Shown here one piece after another: positions 1-5,961 of a stretch of 6,012 bases of DNA. Source of the stretch: Oscillospiraceae bacterium (GTDB lineage: Bacteria; Bacillota; Clostridia; Oscillospirales; Ruminococcaceae); NCBI GenBank assembly GCA_900768735.1, contig CAAGDZ010000104.1, positions 1 through 6,012 on the forward strand. The letters are read 5' to 3'. The position numbers were made by a program, and so were the translations under genes. Position 1 is the stretch's first letter. Every line of letters starts with the position of its first letter. The notes under the pieces are model-generated. The model was not told the DNA's origin and made no database searches. It saw nothing but the letters and a program-made list of their open reading frames with translations.

Positions 1-2473
1 GCGACATACTGATGACAAACATCGCGACAACCTCGCCGCTTACCGCAAGATATACCGGCTCAAGTTCCGAGCCGCAGTACTTGTTTTCATTTTTCAGCGA
101 CGGCACATCGATATTATGCGTCTCCATAAGGGCGCGTCCGCCGAGCATAACCCGCTTTGTGCCTATCCAGCCGGTAACTCCGCAGTTGTCCTCATAAATG
201 CAGTTGTCCACCTTCTGCAGCAAATCCTTGTTTCCGAGCGTAACATCGTAGAAAAGGTACGACAGTATTCCGTCGGTATGTATAGAGATGCTTGCCGCCA
301 TCAGGATTGCGTCCTCTACGCTGATTTTTATTACGGATTTTTTCTTCTGGCAGCGCTTTACGCGGTGCATAACCACGCTTCCTGCGGGAAAAAGGGTCTT
401 TGCGTCAACCATTACCGTATTTACTTCGGCGAACTTTTCCGCCGCTTCATATCCGAGCAAAGCCGTGTTGCACTCGCTGAGCTGCTTTGACGCTCTGCTC
501 AGCGGTCGGTTTATAATCAGCAGCATCGAGAACGGAGATGCGGCGGTGATGACCGCTATAGCCGAGCTTATTGCCCAGAATATAGGATTTTCCCCTGTTA
601 TCTCAATCGGGAATGTGCTTGCAAACGGGTTGAAGTACGCAAGCACACCCGCAAGCAGTCCGAGCCCTATCGATATTGGGACGAGCCGTGCAGAAAGTCT
701 GTCTGCCGCATCGTCACAATAGCTCGACTTTAAAAAGTCGGTCAGAAACTCAGTCTTGCGCATTGCCGCTATAACCGGCATACGGTCGGATACCGCACGG
801 GTGAGCGCCGATACGCTCGCCTCGTTGTCAATTATGTCGGCATAATATTTCGTGCTGTCACCCGATACGAATTTAAAGTTCCGCTTCGCCCTGACTATCA
901 TGTACAGCTTTCCGATTGTGTTGAATATAAGCGAAACCAGCGCCGTGGAGATATAAATATAAGTGTGTCCGAGCTTAAAGGACTGCATATCAACAAGCGC
1001 GATTACGCCGCCCACAACAGACAGCGCCGCAGTTACCGCGCATACCGAGTCACAGTCCGCCTTACCCGTGAACAGCTTGATTAAGCCGTTGCTGATAACG
1101 GTGGAGCAGGTGGCAAAGCCAAGCACTCCGCATACAAGATAGATATAAACCAGCGAGTTTGCGTCGCCGCGTATGTTCATGAAATTGAACGTACCGTCCA
1201 TGCCTAGCACGCCGAACAGGTTAAAATCGTTCATTGCCGCGATAAAGAGTGAAATCAGCGTAATAACCGACAGCAGAGCCATTCTGACCTTCAGTCCCTT
1301 ATGGCTTGCACATAAATCCGCCCATATCTGACCGGTGCTGTCATAATCGTCAAATTCTTCCTCAGCGTCCTCCTCGGGCTCTTCGGCAATTTCTTCGGCA
1401 ACGCTGTCATCCTCAATCACAAAATCCTTCAGCTTGTGCTTTTTTGCAGCGGACAGCTCGTCGCGCTTTTCCTGCTCTATGACGGGGTTTTCCTCGGGGA
1501 GCGCTCCGGTAGCCTCGATAATCTGCTTTTTATAATCGATATTAAGCGGGTGCGCGATTACGGTGGGCTTTCCTTTTATATCGCCGAGCGTGATTGTACG
1601 GTGAGTTTTAAGGTTCTCGCGGCGTTTTTCTTCTAGGCTCTTGTTCAGCTTTTCGATAAGTGCGGTTGTACCCTTTCTCGCCGGATACTCCTTTACGGGT
1701 GCGTCTTCCTCGTCCTTTTTATCGTCAACCTTCTGTGCGATGTCTGTTTTCGCCGGCGGGATAGCCTTTAAATCCTCGCCTGCTATACCCTGAGTGTTTC
1801 CGGCATACATACCGCTGAACTCGGATACGGGGGCTAAATCCTTTTCCTTAGCCTGTGAGATAACCTTTTCCTTTACCTCAAGCGGATTTACCAGATCCAG
1901 CATATCGTCGGGGTTTGTATTTTCGCGCTCCTTCTGGAGCATAAGCCTGCGCTTTTCCGCTTCAAGCTTCAGACGCTGCTCTTGCTGTTCCTCGGTTTCC
2001 AGCTGAAGCTGAGGCTCCGCCTTTTTCTTCGGCTCAGGCTGTGGCTCAGGCCGTGGTTCGGGAGCTTTTTCCTCCGCCTTATCGCGCTTTTCAAAATATC
2101 TGTCCTCTTCCTCCTCGGATATGGCAAAGGTATCGGTCTCACTCAGCACCTTTTCTACATCGGACATACCGCCGGTGAGCTTTCCAAGCTCCAGGTCGCG
2201 TGATACCCTGTCAGCGCCCCTGCGGCTGACTTCATCGTAACCGGAAAAATCCGCGGAAATATCCTGTTTTTTATCCGTCTCATCCGTCGGTATTCCTTTT
2301 ATAATAGACGTCGCCGACATATCGTCCGATATGCCGCTTAATATAGCTGTAGCGGTAAGGTCGCCTGAGCTGCCCCGATGTCCGCCCGAGGAGCCGCCTG
2401 ATTCACTTTTATTTTTGCCGCTTTTCTTGGCATCAAGCTCCGCTAAAATATCATCTATTGAATAATCAGCCAT
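1..2473 (-). CDS. Degenerate P1B-type P-type ATPase-like membrane protein with long acidic N-terminal extension (partial, C-terminus outside window)
   Basis: The frame is open from the ATG at 2473 to the window edge (824 codons, no stop). Residues 1-395 are hydrophilic and acidic: an N-terminal MADYSIDDILAELDAKK, a Gly/Ser linker, a 13-residue tandem repeat (38-50, 51-63), a Pro-Glu run and a Lys/Glu/Gln-rich probable coiled coil. Predicted membrane segments lie near 398-418, 441-462, 477-495, 505-527, 597-615 and 631-655, the order MA, MB, M1, M2, M3, M4 of P1B ATPases. The M4 CPC motif is S646-P647-F648. The phosphorylation motif DKTGTLT aligns without gaps to D690-A-K-T-L-F-P; Asp is kept but the KTGT signature is lost. 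P647 to D690 is 43 residues, a P1B-like distance. The M2-M3 linker (528-596) is too short for a normal actuator domain and lacks TGE. Residues 765-789 (GVTGWIG...VMLGGRALMETHNID) resemble the nucleotide-binding domain. AGGAAGG lies 10 nt before the ATG. It probably follows rlmB in one transcript. Family assignment is fairly sure; transport activity is doubtful and the function is unknown. Confidence 0.8.
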   Translation of the reverse strand, partial: MADYSIDDILAELDAKKSGKNKSESGGSSGGHRGSSGDLTATAILSGISDDMSATSIIKGIPTDETDKKQDISADFSGYDEVSRRGADRVSRDLELGKLTGGMSDVEKVLSETDTFAISEEEEDRYFEKRDKAEEKAPEPRPEPQPEPKKKAEPQLQLETEEQQEQRLKLEAEKRRLMLQKERENTNPDDMLDLVNPLEVKEKVISQAKEKDLAPVSEFSGMYAGNTQGIAGEDLKAIPPAKTDIAQKVDDKKDEEDAPVKEYPARKGTTALIEKLNKSLEEKRRENLKTHRTITLGDIKGKPTVIAHPLNIDYKKQIIEATGALPEENPVIEQEKRDELSAAKKHKLKDFVIEDDSVAEEIAEEPEEDAEEEFDDYDSTGQIWADLCASHKGLKVRMALLSVITLISLFIAAMNDFNLFGVLGMDGTFNFMNIRGDANSLVYIYLVCGVLGFATCSTVISNGLIKLFTGKADCDSVCAVTAALSVVGGVIALVDMQSFKLGHTYIYISTALVSLIFNTIGKLYMIVRAKRNFKFVSGDSTKYYADIIDNEASVSALTRAVSDRMPVIAAMRKTEFLTDFLKSSYCDDAADRLSARLVPISIGLGLLAGVLAYFNPFASTFPIEITGENPIFWAISSAIAVITAASPFSMLLIINRPLSRASKQLSECNTALLGYEAAEKFAEVNTVMVDAKTLFPAGSVVMHRVKRCQKKKSVIKISVEDAILMAASISIHTDGILSYLFYDVTLGNKDLLQKVDNCIYEDNCGVTGWIGTKRVMLGGRALMETHNIDVPSLKNENKYCGSELEPVYLAVSGEVVAMFVISMS

Positions 2474-2494
2474 AAATTAGCGCCCTTCCTTTCA

Positions 2495-3226
2495 TCATCT
2501 GTATTTTACCGCCTCGTACATGAGTATACCCGCGCTGACCGAAGCGTTAAGCGAGTTTACCTTGCCGTACATCGGCAGAGATAATATCATATCGCAGTTT
2601 TCTCTTACGAGCCGTCCGAGTCCGAAGCCCTCCGAGCCTATCACAAGCGCCACAGCGCCCGATAAATCGGCTTTTTGTACGGGCGTGCCGTCAGCCTCTG
2701 CACCGTACACCCAGATATTCTGTTTTTTCAGCTGCTTTATCGTATCGGCGAGATTTGACACGCGCGCAATTTTTATCCATGCCGCCGCGCCCGCCGAGGT
2801 CTTGAACACCGTCGAGTTTACCGCGGCGCTCCTGCGCTTGGGGATGATGATGCCGTCCGCGCCCGCCGCCTCGGCGGTACGGATAATCGCACCGAGATTG
2901 TGCGGGTCCTGTATCTCGTCGCAGATAATAATAAACGGCGGCTTTCCCTTCTGCTTTGACACATCAAGGATTTCCTCAACCGTAGAATAGGTCACGGCGC
3001 TTAGCTGTGCCGCCACGCCGCCGTGCTTGTCACCGCACATGGCTTTCAGCTTATCCTCGCCGATGTCCTTTATCACAACCCCCTGCTGCTTTGCAAGGGC
3101 GATTATTTTACCCATACCCTGCGCGTTTTTGAGCATAAAAACCGTATCTATGGATTTTTCAGCCTTAAGCGCCTCGGTTACGGCATTTTTGCCGTATATT
3201 ATTTCCTCATTTGCTTCAGTCGGCAT
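2495..3226 (-). CDS. rlmB: 23S rRNA (guanosine-2'-O-)-methyltransferase RlmB (TrmH/SpoU family)
   Basis: The 243-residue protein has the usual length and order of RlmB, which uses S-adenosylmethionine to methylate the ribose 2'-OH of a guanosine in the peptidyl-transferase region of 23S rRNA (G2251 in E. coli). Residues 8-80 form the SpoU substrate-binding domain, opening with the typical EIIYGKNAVTEAL. The SPOUT knot domain follows with all three motifs: motif 1 at 107-120 (D-P-H-N110-L-G...R116, matching the conserved Asn and catalytic Arg of TrmH), motif 2 at 196-206 (IGSEGFGLGRL) and motif 3 at 217-233 (LPMYGKVNSLNASVSAG). The start is supported by AAAGGA seven bases before the ATG and by a strong promoter upstream. 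The stop is TGA, and the next gene begins 21 bp later without a terminator. Closely related TrmH-family enzymes that modify tRNA share these motifs, so the exact target nucleotide is inferred from family resemblance. Confidence 0.93.
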   Translation of the reverse strand: MPTEANEEIIYGKNAVTEALKAEKSIDTVFMLKNAQGMGKIIALAKQQGVVIKDIGEDKLKAMCGDKHGGVAAQLSAVTYSTVEEILDVSKQKGKPPFIIICDEIQDPHNLGAIIRTAEAAGADGIIIPKRRSAAVNSTVFKTSAGAAAWIKIARVSNLADTIKQLKKQNIWVYGAEADGTPVQKADLSGAVALVIGSEGFGLGRLVRENCDMILSLPMYGKVNSLNASVSAGILMYEAVKYR

Positions 3227-3297
3227 TAAGTTTTCCTTTCAGACGACAAATTGCGGCACAAAGCACCGTATTTTGTCAAACATAACTATTCAGTATG

Positions 3298-3326
3298 ATT
3301 ATAGCACAATACGCACTTTTTTGCAA
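3298..3326 (-). promoter_or_regulatory. Sigma-A-type promoter of rlmB and the downstream ATPase-like gene
   Basis: Read on the minus strand, a -35 box TTGCAA (3321-3326) and a perfect -10 box TATAAT (3298-3303) are separated by exactly 17 bases. The bases TGC directly before TATAAT make an extended -10. Transcription should start near 3291, giving a leader of about 65 nt before rlmB. It lies just downstream of the terminator of the preceding gene, so rlmB starts a new transcription unit. Confidence 0.85.
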
Positions 3327-3365
3327 GTAGTGATAAATATATACCGGCAAAAATACATAAAAGAA

Positions 3366-3410
3366 AAATTCTCAAAGTAAATTCCACAGCGGAATTTACT
3401 TTGAGAATTT
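3366..3410 (-). terminator. Intrinsic terminator with perfect 20-bp stem, end of the HTH-kinase gene
   Basis: Arms 3366-3385 and 3391-3410 are perfectly complementary over 20 bp around the 5-base loop ACAGC. On the minus strand the stem begins 9 bases after the stop codon and runs directly into TTTTTCTTTT, the U-tract of a rho-independent terminator. The stem is long and mostly A/T with a GC step next to the loop. It insulates the HTH-kinase gene from rlmB. Confidence 0.85.
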
Positions 3411-3419
3411 ACGAATTTT

Positions 3420-4700
3420 TTAATCTGCAATTTTCCTGCTTAACTCGCAAAGCTTTTCATTCAGTTCATCTATATGCTTTTCAAACCACACAAGAAGCCT
3501 TGAAGACATATCGGCCTGTTGTAAATAAATATATCTGTTCTTGGAAATCGAATCGTAATACTGACCGTAGAAATTGCAGACAGCCAGAAAGTAACAGAAC
3601 AGCTTGCCCGCGTTTTCTACATCATAGGCGTTCAGCGGACTTACCGCCATATAATCGGAAATATAGCGGATTAAAGCGTCTGTATTTATTTCTCCCTGCT
3701 TTAACTCCGGCGCCATAAATATATACGACCTGACAATCTCCCATATATACGGATGCCTGCAGGCGCAGGTCCAGTCAATGATTCCGTTTACCTTATCATC
3801 AAGCCATATAAGCTGTGATGTCATGTAATCGCCGTGGGTGTTGCCGCAGCTGAATTTGTTTATATCAAACTCGTATGCAGGCATAGAGCCGACAACCCTC
3901 ATATTTGAGCGGATTGCTTTTGCTATATCATCATCACCGTTATCTATAGCTTGCTGTAAGGTAATAAGATAAGAATCCTTCATGAATGCGGGCTTTCTGT
4001 ATGTGAAAAAATCCCCGCTTATGCCCACCGGTATATTCTCCATATCCCTCATGGCGATATGCACCTTTGCCAGCAGTACCGCCGACGCCTTCTGTATATT
4101 TTCGGGTGCTTCATTGTAGCCGTATGTGACGCCCTCGTAGAAATGCTGAACGGTAAATCTCCTTCCGCTCTCATCTGTCGAAAGCATTTTCCCGTGCTTA
4201 TTGCAGATAAATCTGCAAGCGGGAATGCCTTTTTCCAGAAGCGTTTTACAGACTCTTATCTCTGTTTCGGGATGGTTCATTTCATTATCTGCCGGGTACT
4301 TTACAACATACCTTTTGCCGCTTGCGGTTACGAAATAGGTCAGCCCTCCCGCGCCGTTCTCCGACGTTTCCATCGAATCAATCTCAAGGTCATAGAGCTT
4401 ATACAGGCGCATCCGCAATTGCTCAAATTCCAATTGATTAGCCAGCTCCAGACATGACCTGTCAATAAGCCGCAGCAGCTGCGGAATAGGTATAGCTTCT
4501 CCCGCCAGTAATTCATTTACCGTTATTCCGAGTATACGGCACAAAGGCTCCATATAAATAACCTCGGGCAGTCCGTTTCCGCACTCCCATTTTGAGACCG
4601 TCTTTTCGCTTATCCCCAGCCGCGCCGCGATGTCTTTCTGCAAAAGGCCGTGCTCTTTTCTGCATCGGGCAATAAATTTTCCTGTTTTAATCTGATCCAT
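3420..4700 (-). CDS. XRE-family HTH regulator fused to an aminoglycoside/choline-kinase-fold phosphotransferase
   Basis: The 426-residue protein joins two domains. Residues 4-58 are an XRE helix-turn-helix (IARCRKEHGLLQKDIAARLG, then ISEKTVSKWECG), ending in ITVNELLAGE as in many clostridial regulators. From about residue 110 follows an APH-type kinase fold: ATP-binding Lys134 (in YVVKYP), acidic partner probably Glu147, catalytic loop H289-G290-D291, and metal-binding D309 in IIDW. The D291-D309 spacing of 18 matches APH(3') kinases. The metal-ligand Asn of HGDxxxxN is Gln296 here. The substrate is unknown; it could be a small metabolite or an antibiotic, and resistance cannot be claimed. 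Start: AGGAAGGA (4713-4720) abuts a TTG at 4712, too close for initiation, but lies 12 nt from the ATG at 4700, which I prefer; the TTG would add four residues. The gene is probably monocistronic, with its own dyad-bearing promoter and a terminator. Domain calls are sure, role inferred. Confidence 0.88.
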   Translation of the reverse strand: MDQIKTGKFIARCRKEHGLLQKDIAARLGISEKTVSKWECGNGLPEVIYMEPLCRILGITVNELLAGEAIPIPQLLRLIDRSCLELANQLEFEQLRMRLYKLYDLEIDSMETSENGAGGLTYFVTASGKRYVVKYPADNEMNHPETEIRVCKTLLEKGIPACRFICNKHGKMLSTDESGRRFTVQHFYEGVTYGYNEAPENIQKASAVLLAKVHIAMRDMENIPVGISGDFFTYRKPAFMKDSYLITLQQAIDNGDDDIAKAIRSNMRVVGSMPAYEFDINKFSCGNTHGDYMTSQLIWLDDKVNGIIDWTCACRHPYIWEIVRSYIFMAPELKQGEINTDALIRYISDYMAVSPLNAYDVENAGKLFCYFLAVCNFYGQYYDSISKNRYIYLQQADMSSRLLVWFEKHIDELNEKLCELSRKIAD

Positions 4701-4729
4701 TTTTACAGTCAATCCTTCCTACCACGGCA

Positions 4730-4762
4730 GTTTGTGCCGAGAGGATTTGCCAAGGCACAAAC
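4730..4762 (-). repeat. 9-bp perfect inverted repeat in the leader of the HTH-kinase gene
   Basis: GTTTGTGCC (4730-4738) and GGCACAAAC (4754-4762) are perfect inverted copies separated by 15 bases. They sit just upstream of the ribosome binding site at 4713-4720. In RNA they could form a stem-loop close to the Shine-Dalgarno sequence; in DNA they could be a two-half-site operator with half-site centres 24 bp apart. Shorter competing hairpins (TGCC/GGCA) overlap it. The repeat is seen directly; its role is inference. Confidence 0.6.
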
Positions 4763-4772
4763 AACGGGTTCC

Positions 4773-4789
4773 AAAAATCCATGATTTTT
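4773..4789. repeat. Short palindrome, 7-bp arms
   Basis: AAAAATC (4773-4779) and GATTTTT (4783-4789) flank CAT. The arms are A/T-rich and could arise by chance, but the palindrome lies in the same leader as the 9-bp inverted repeat and the promoter dyad. A protein-binding site or weak hairpin is possible; nothing in the sequence decides. Confidence 0.3.
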
Positions 4790-4839
4790 CAAACTTAATC
4801 TCCATTCATAGCTTCAGGTGATTTTATCCTCATGAAATA

Positions 4840-4868
4840 ATTGTAGCATTTTACAATATGAATCGGAA
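4840..4868 (-). promoter_or_regulatory. Putative promoter of the HTH-kinase gene with an overlapping 18-bp dyad operator
   Basis: On the minus strand the -10 box is TACAAT (4840-4845), preceded by TGC as in extended -10 promoters, with a weak -35 TTCCGA (4863-4868) at 17 bases. The -10 is one arm of a perfect dyad, ATTGTA (4840-4845 on the plus strand), six bases, TACAAT (4852-4857). A symmetric site covering the -10 of a gene that encodes an XRE DNA-binding domain suggests autoregulation. The leader would be about 130 nt. The dyad is directly visible; the promoter and operator roles are inferred. Confidence 0.45.
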
Positions 4869-4926
4869 CCCACGCTCCGTAGGATTTTATAGCAGAAAGC
4901 AGTCTATCTGTATATTGCTGAAAACG

Positions 4927-4991
4927 AGCCGCAAAAAAGGGGTATGAAAAAATATCCTCAAACTTTCATCGCAAAAATCTTTAAAGCGGCT
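4927..4991 (-). terminator. Weak candidate terminator after the beta-helix protein gene
   Basis: Immediately after the stop codon, AGCCGC (4986-4991 read on the minus strand) can pair with GCGGCT (4927-4932), followed by CGTTTT. The 53-base loop contains an inner ATGAAA/TTTCAT pairing and two T-runs. This is much poorer than the other terminators in the window and may be coincidence. No better terminator is visible in the gap before the HTH-kinase gene, so read-through into that gene is possible. Confidence 0.25.
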
Positions 4992-4992
4992 G

Positions 4993-5658
4993 TTATTTCT
5001 TCGGTACGATTACCCCGCCTTTTTTGTATATGCTGTCTGCCGGAACAACGCCCCTTACACTGCACACGGGATAGACATTTGAATTTCTGCCGATTATAGT
5101 ACCGGGATTCAGCACGCTGTTGCACCCAACCTCTACATAGTCTCCCAGCATGGCGCCGATTTTTCTCATGCCTGTGTCGATGGCTTCGCCGCCGCTTCTT
5201 ATCACTATATCGGTCTTGTCGGACTTTACGTTTGATGTAATCGAGCCTGCGCCCATGTGCGACTTATAGCCAAGAATACTGTCTCCGACATAGTTATAGT
5301 GCGGGGTCTGCACGTTATCGAAAATTATGACGTTTTTAAGCTCTGCGGAATTTCCCACAACGCAGTTTTCTCCTACAATGGCGCTCCCGCGGATAAACGC
5401 GCAGTGGCGAACCTCGGTATTCGCCCCGATTATACAGGGTGCGCCGATATACGCCGAGGGGAATACACGGGCGGTTTTATGTATCCATACGCCATGAGAG
5501 GGACTGTCGTATTCTTCGGGACTCAGCTTCTGCCCGACTGAAATTATAAGGTCGCTTATGCCTTTCAGCGCCTCCCACGGATATGTAAAGCCTGCGAGAT
5601 AATCACCCGCGATAGAATGGGCGAGATCGAAAAGGTCGGTAATTCTGATATTTTCCAT
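4993..5658 (-). CDS. Left-handed beta-helix (hexapeptide repeat) acyltransferase, GlmU C-terminal-like
   Basis: The 221-residue protein begins with about 55 helical residues and continues as hexapeptide repeats from about residue 58 (GVWIHKTARVFPSAYIGAPC, then GSAIVGENCVVGNSAELKNV, later NPGTIIG), the fold of trimeric acyl/acetyltransferases. The stretch H120-Y-N-Y123-V-G-D...M-G-A-G-S-I-T-S-N143 aligns with the GlmU acetyltransferase site: His363, Tyr366 and Asn386 of E. coli GlmU fall at H120, Y123 and N143 with identical spacing. It has no N-terminal uridylyltransferase domain, which full GlmU (about 456 residues) has. A likely role is acetylation of a sugar or sugar-nucleotide for envelope precursors; the substrate is not shown. 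The start at 5658 follows AGGAGT at five bases. An in-frame ATG at 5715 lies upstream of the expected transcription start, next to the -10 box, and can be excluded. The gene is transcribed alone from its own promoter. Confidence 0.87.
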   Translation of the reverse strand: MENIRITDLFDLAHSIAGDYLAGFTYPWEALKGISDLIISVGQKLSPEEYDSPSHGVWIHKTARVFPSAYIGAPCIIGANTEVRHCAFIRGSAIVGENCVVGNSAELKNVIIFDNVQTPHYNYVGDSILGYKSHMGAGSITSNVKSDKTDIVIRSGGEAIDTGMRKIGAMLGDYVEVGCNSVLNPGTIIGRNSNVYPVCSVRGVVPADSIYKKGGVIVPKK

Positions 5659-5663
5659 ATAAT

Positions 5664-5669
5664 ACTCCT
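5664..5669 (-). promoter_or_regulatory. Ribosome binding site deciding the start of the beta-helix protein
   Basis: AGGAGT on the minus strand ends five bases before the ATG at 5656-5658. It fixes translation at this codon rather than at the ATG 57 bases upstream. Confidence 0.85.
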
Positions 5670-5705
5670 GATGCCGCGTATAAAACAGTGCGCAAATTTT
5701 ATATA

Positions 5706-5734
5706 AGTATATCATGGCAAAGGGGGTTAGTCAA
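5706..5734 (-). promoter_or_regulatory. Near-consensus sigma-A promoter of the beta-helix acyltransferase gene
   Basis: On the minus strand TTGACT (5729-5734, five of six matches to the consensus) and TATACT (5706-5711, five of six) are separated by exactly 17 bases. Transcription should begin near 5699, about 40 nt before the start codon. Confidence 0.88.
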
Positions 5735-5805
5735 GGTTTGCGAATTGCATGAAAATGCTTCTGATTTATATATTATGCTAAAATCTCCTGTTATTTCATA
5801 CATAA

Positions 5806-5838
5806 AAAGCAGTCAGGCGTTTAAACCCCGACTGCTTT
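5806..5838 (-). terminator. Intrinsic terminator for a minus-strand transcript arriving from the right
   Basis: AAAGCAGTC (5806-5814) and GACTGCTTT (5830-5838) form a 9-bp stem, with two more G-C pairs possible inside after one mismatch. On the minus strand the stem is followed by T-rich sequence (TTTTTATG). The served gene lies beyond the window, so the transcript would pass through the direct repeats first. A weaker plus-strand T-run (TTTAA) makes bidirectional use unlikely. Confidence 0.7.
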
Positions 5839-5861
5839 AAATATTCAAGATAACTGCCTGA

Positions 5862-5961
5862 TAAATGGGAATTTTTTGCTACGTTATTATCCCGCCGTCA
5901 ATATGACTTTAAGATAAATCAAACTGATTAAAAGGCGGAACTGCGCGCCGGTGCAACCGGC
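5862..5961. repeat. First unit of a 100-bp-period direct repeat
   Basis: Positions 5862-5912 are identical over 51 bases to 5962-6012, exactly 100 bp further on. The unit starts TAAATGGGAATTTTTTGC and contains CCGCC/GGCGG (5892-5896, 5934-5938), a small GTCA-ATA-TGAC dyad, and at its end the hairpin GCCGGT-GCA-ACCGGC (5947-5961). No gene is visible in it. It may be a dispersed intergenic repeat of this genome; the single window cannot show copy number. Confidence 0.85.

Noticed and set aside
3267..3272. TTGACA on the minus strand in the rlmB leader as an alternative -35 box
   Set aside because: No acceptable -10 hexamer lies 16-18 bases downstream, whereas the upstream TTGCAA/TATAAT pair is properly spaced.
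4701..4712. TTG start at 4712 for the HTH-kinase gene, adding four residues
   Set aside because: The Shine-Dalgarno sequence directly abuts this TTG, leaving no spacer. The ATG at 4700 is a better codon and the HTH domain begins right after it.
4796..4966. Open minus-strand frame of about 55 codons between the beta-helix and HTH-kinase genes, ending at the TAA at 4796-4798
   Set aside because: It has no start codon with a ribosome binding site near its beginning (the first ATG gives only 12 residues), it overlaps the predicted promoter, and I recognise no family. It is probably chance, though a gene remnant cannot be excluded.
12..5541. Plus-strand open frames of 60-156 codons opposite the four genes
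   Set aside because: They are antisense shadows of the minus-strand genes, show low-complexity composition mirroring those genes, and lack family motifs and convincing ribosome binding sites.
5659..5715. N-terminal extension of the beta-helix protein from an upstream in-frame ATG at 5715
   Set aside because: That ATG lies within the promoter, immediately upstream of the -10 box and before the expected transcription start, and it has no ribosome binding site. The ATG at 5658 has AGGAGT at ideal spacing.
5748..5759. GCAT-GAAA-ATGC mini-hairpin with a GNRA-like loop upstream of the acyltransferase promoter
   Set aside because: It has only four base pairs and no flanking support; it is expected by chance in this composition.
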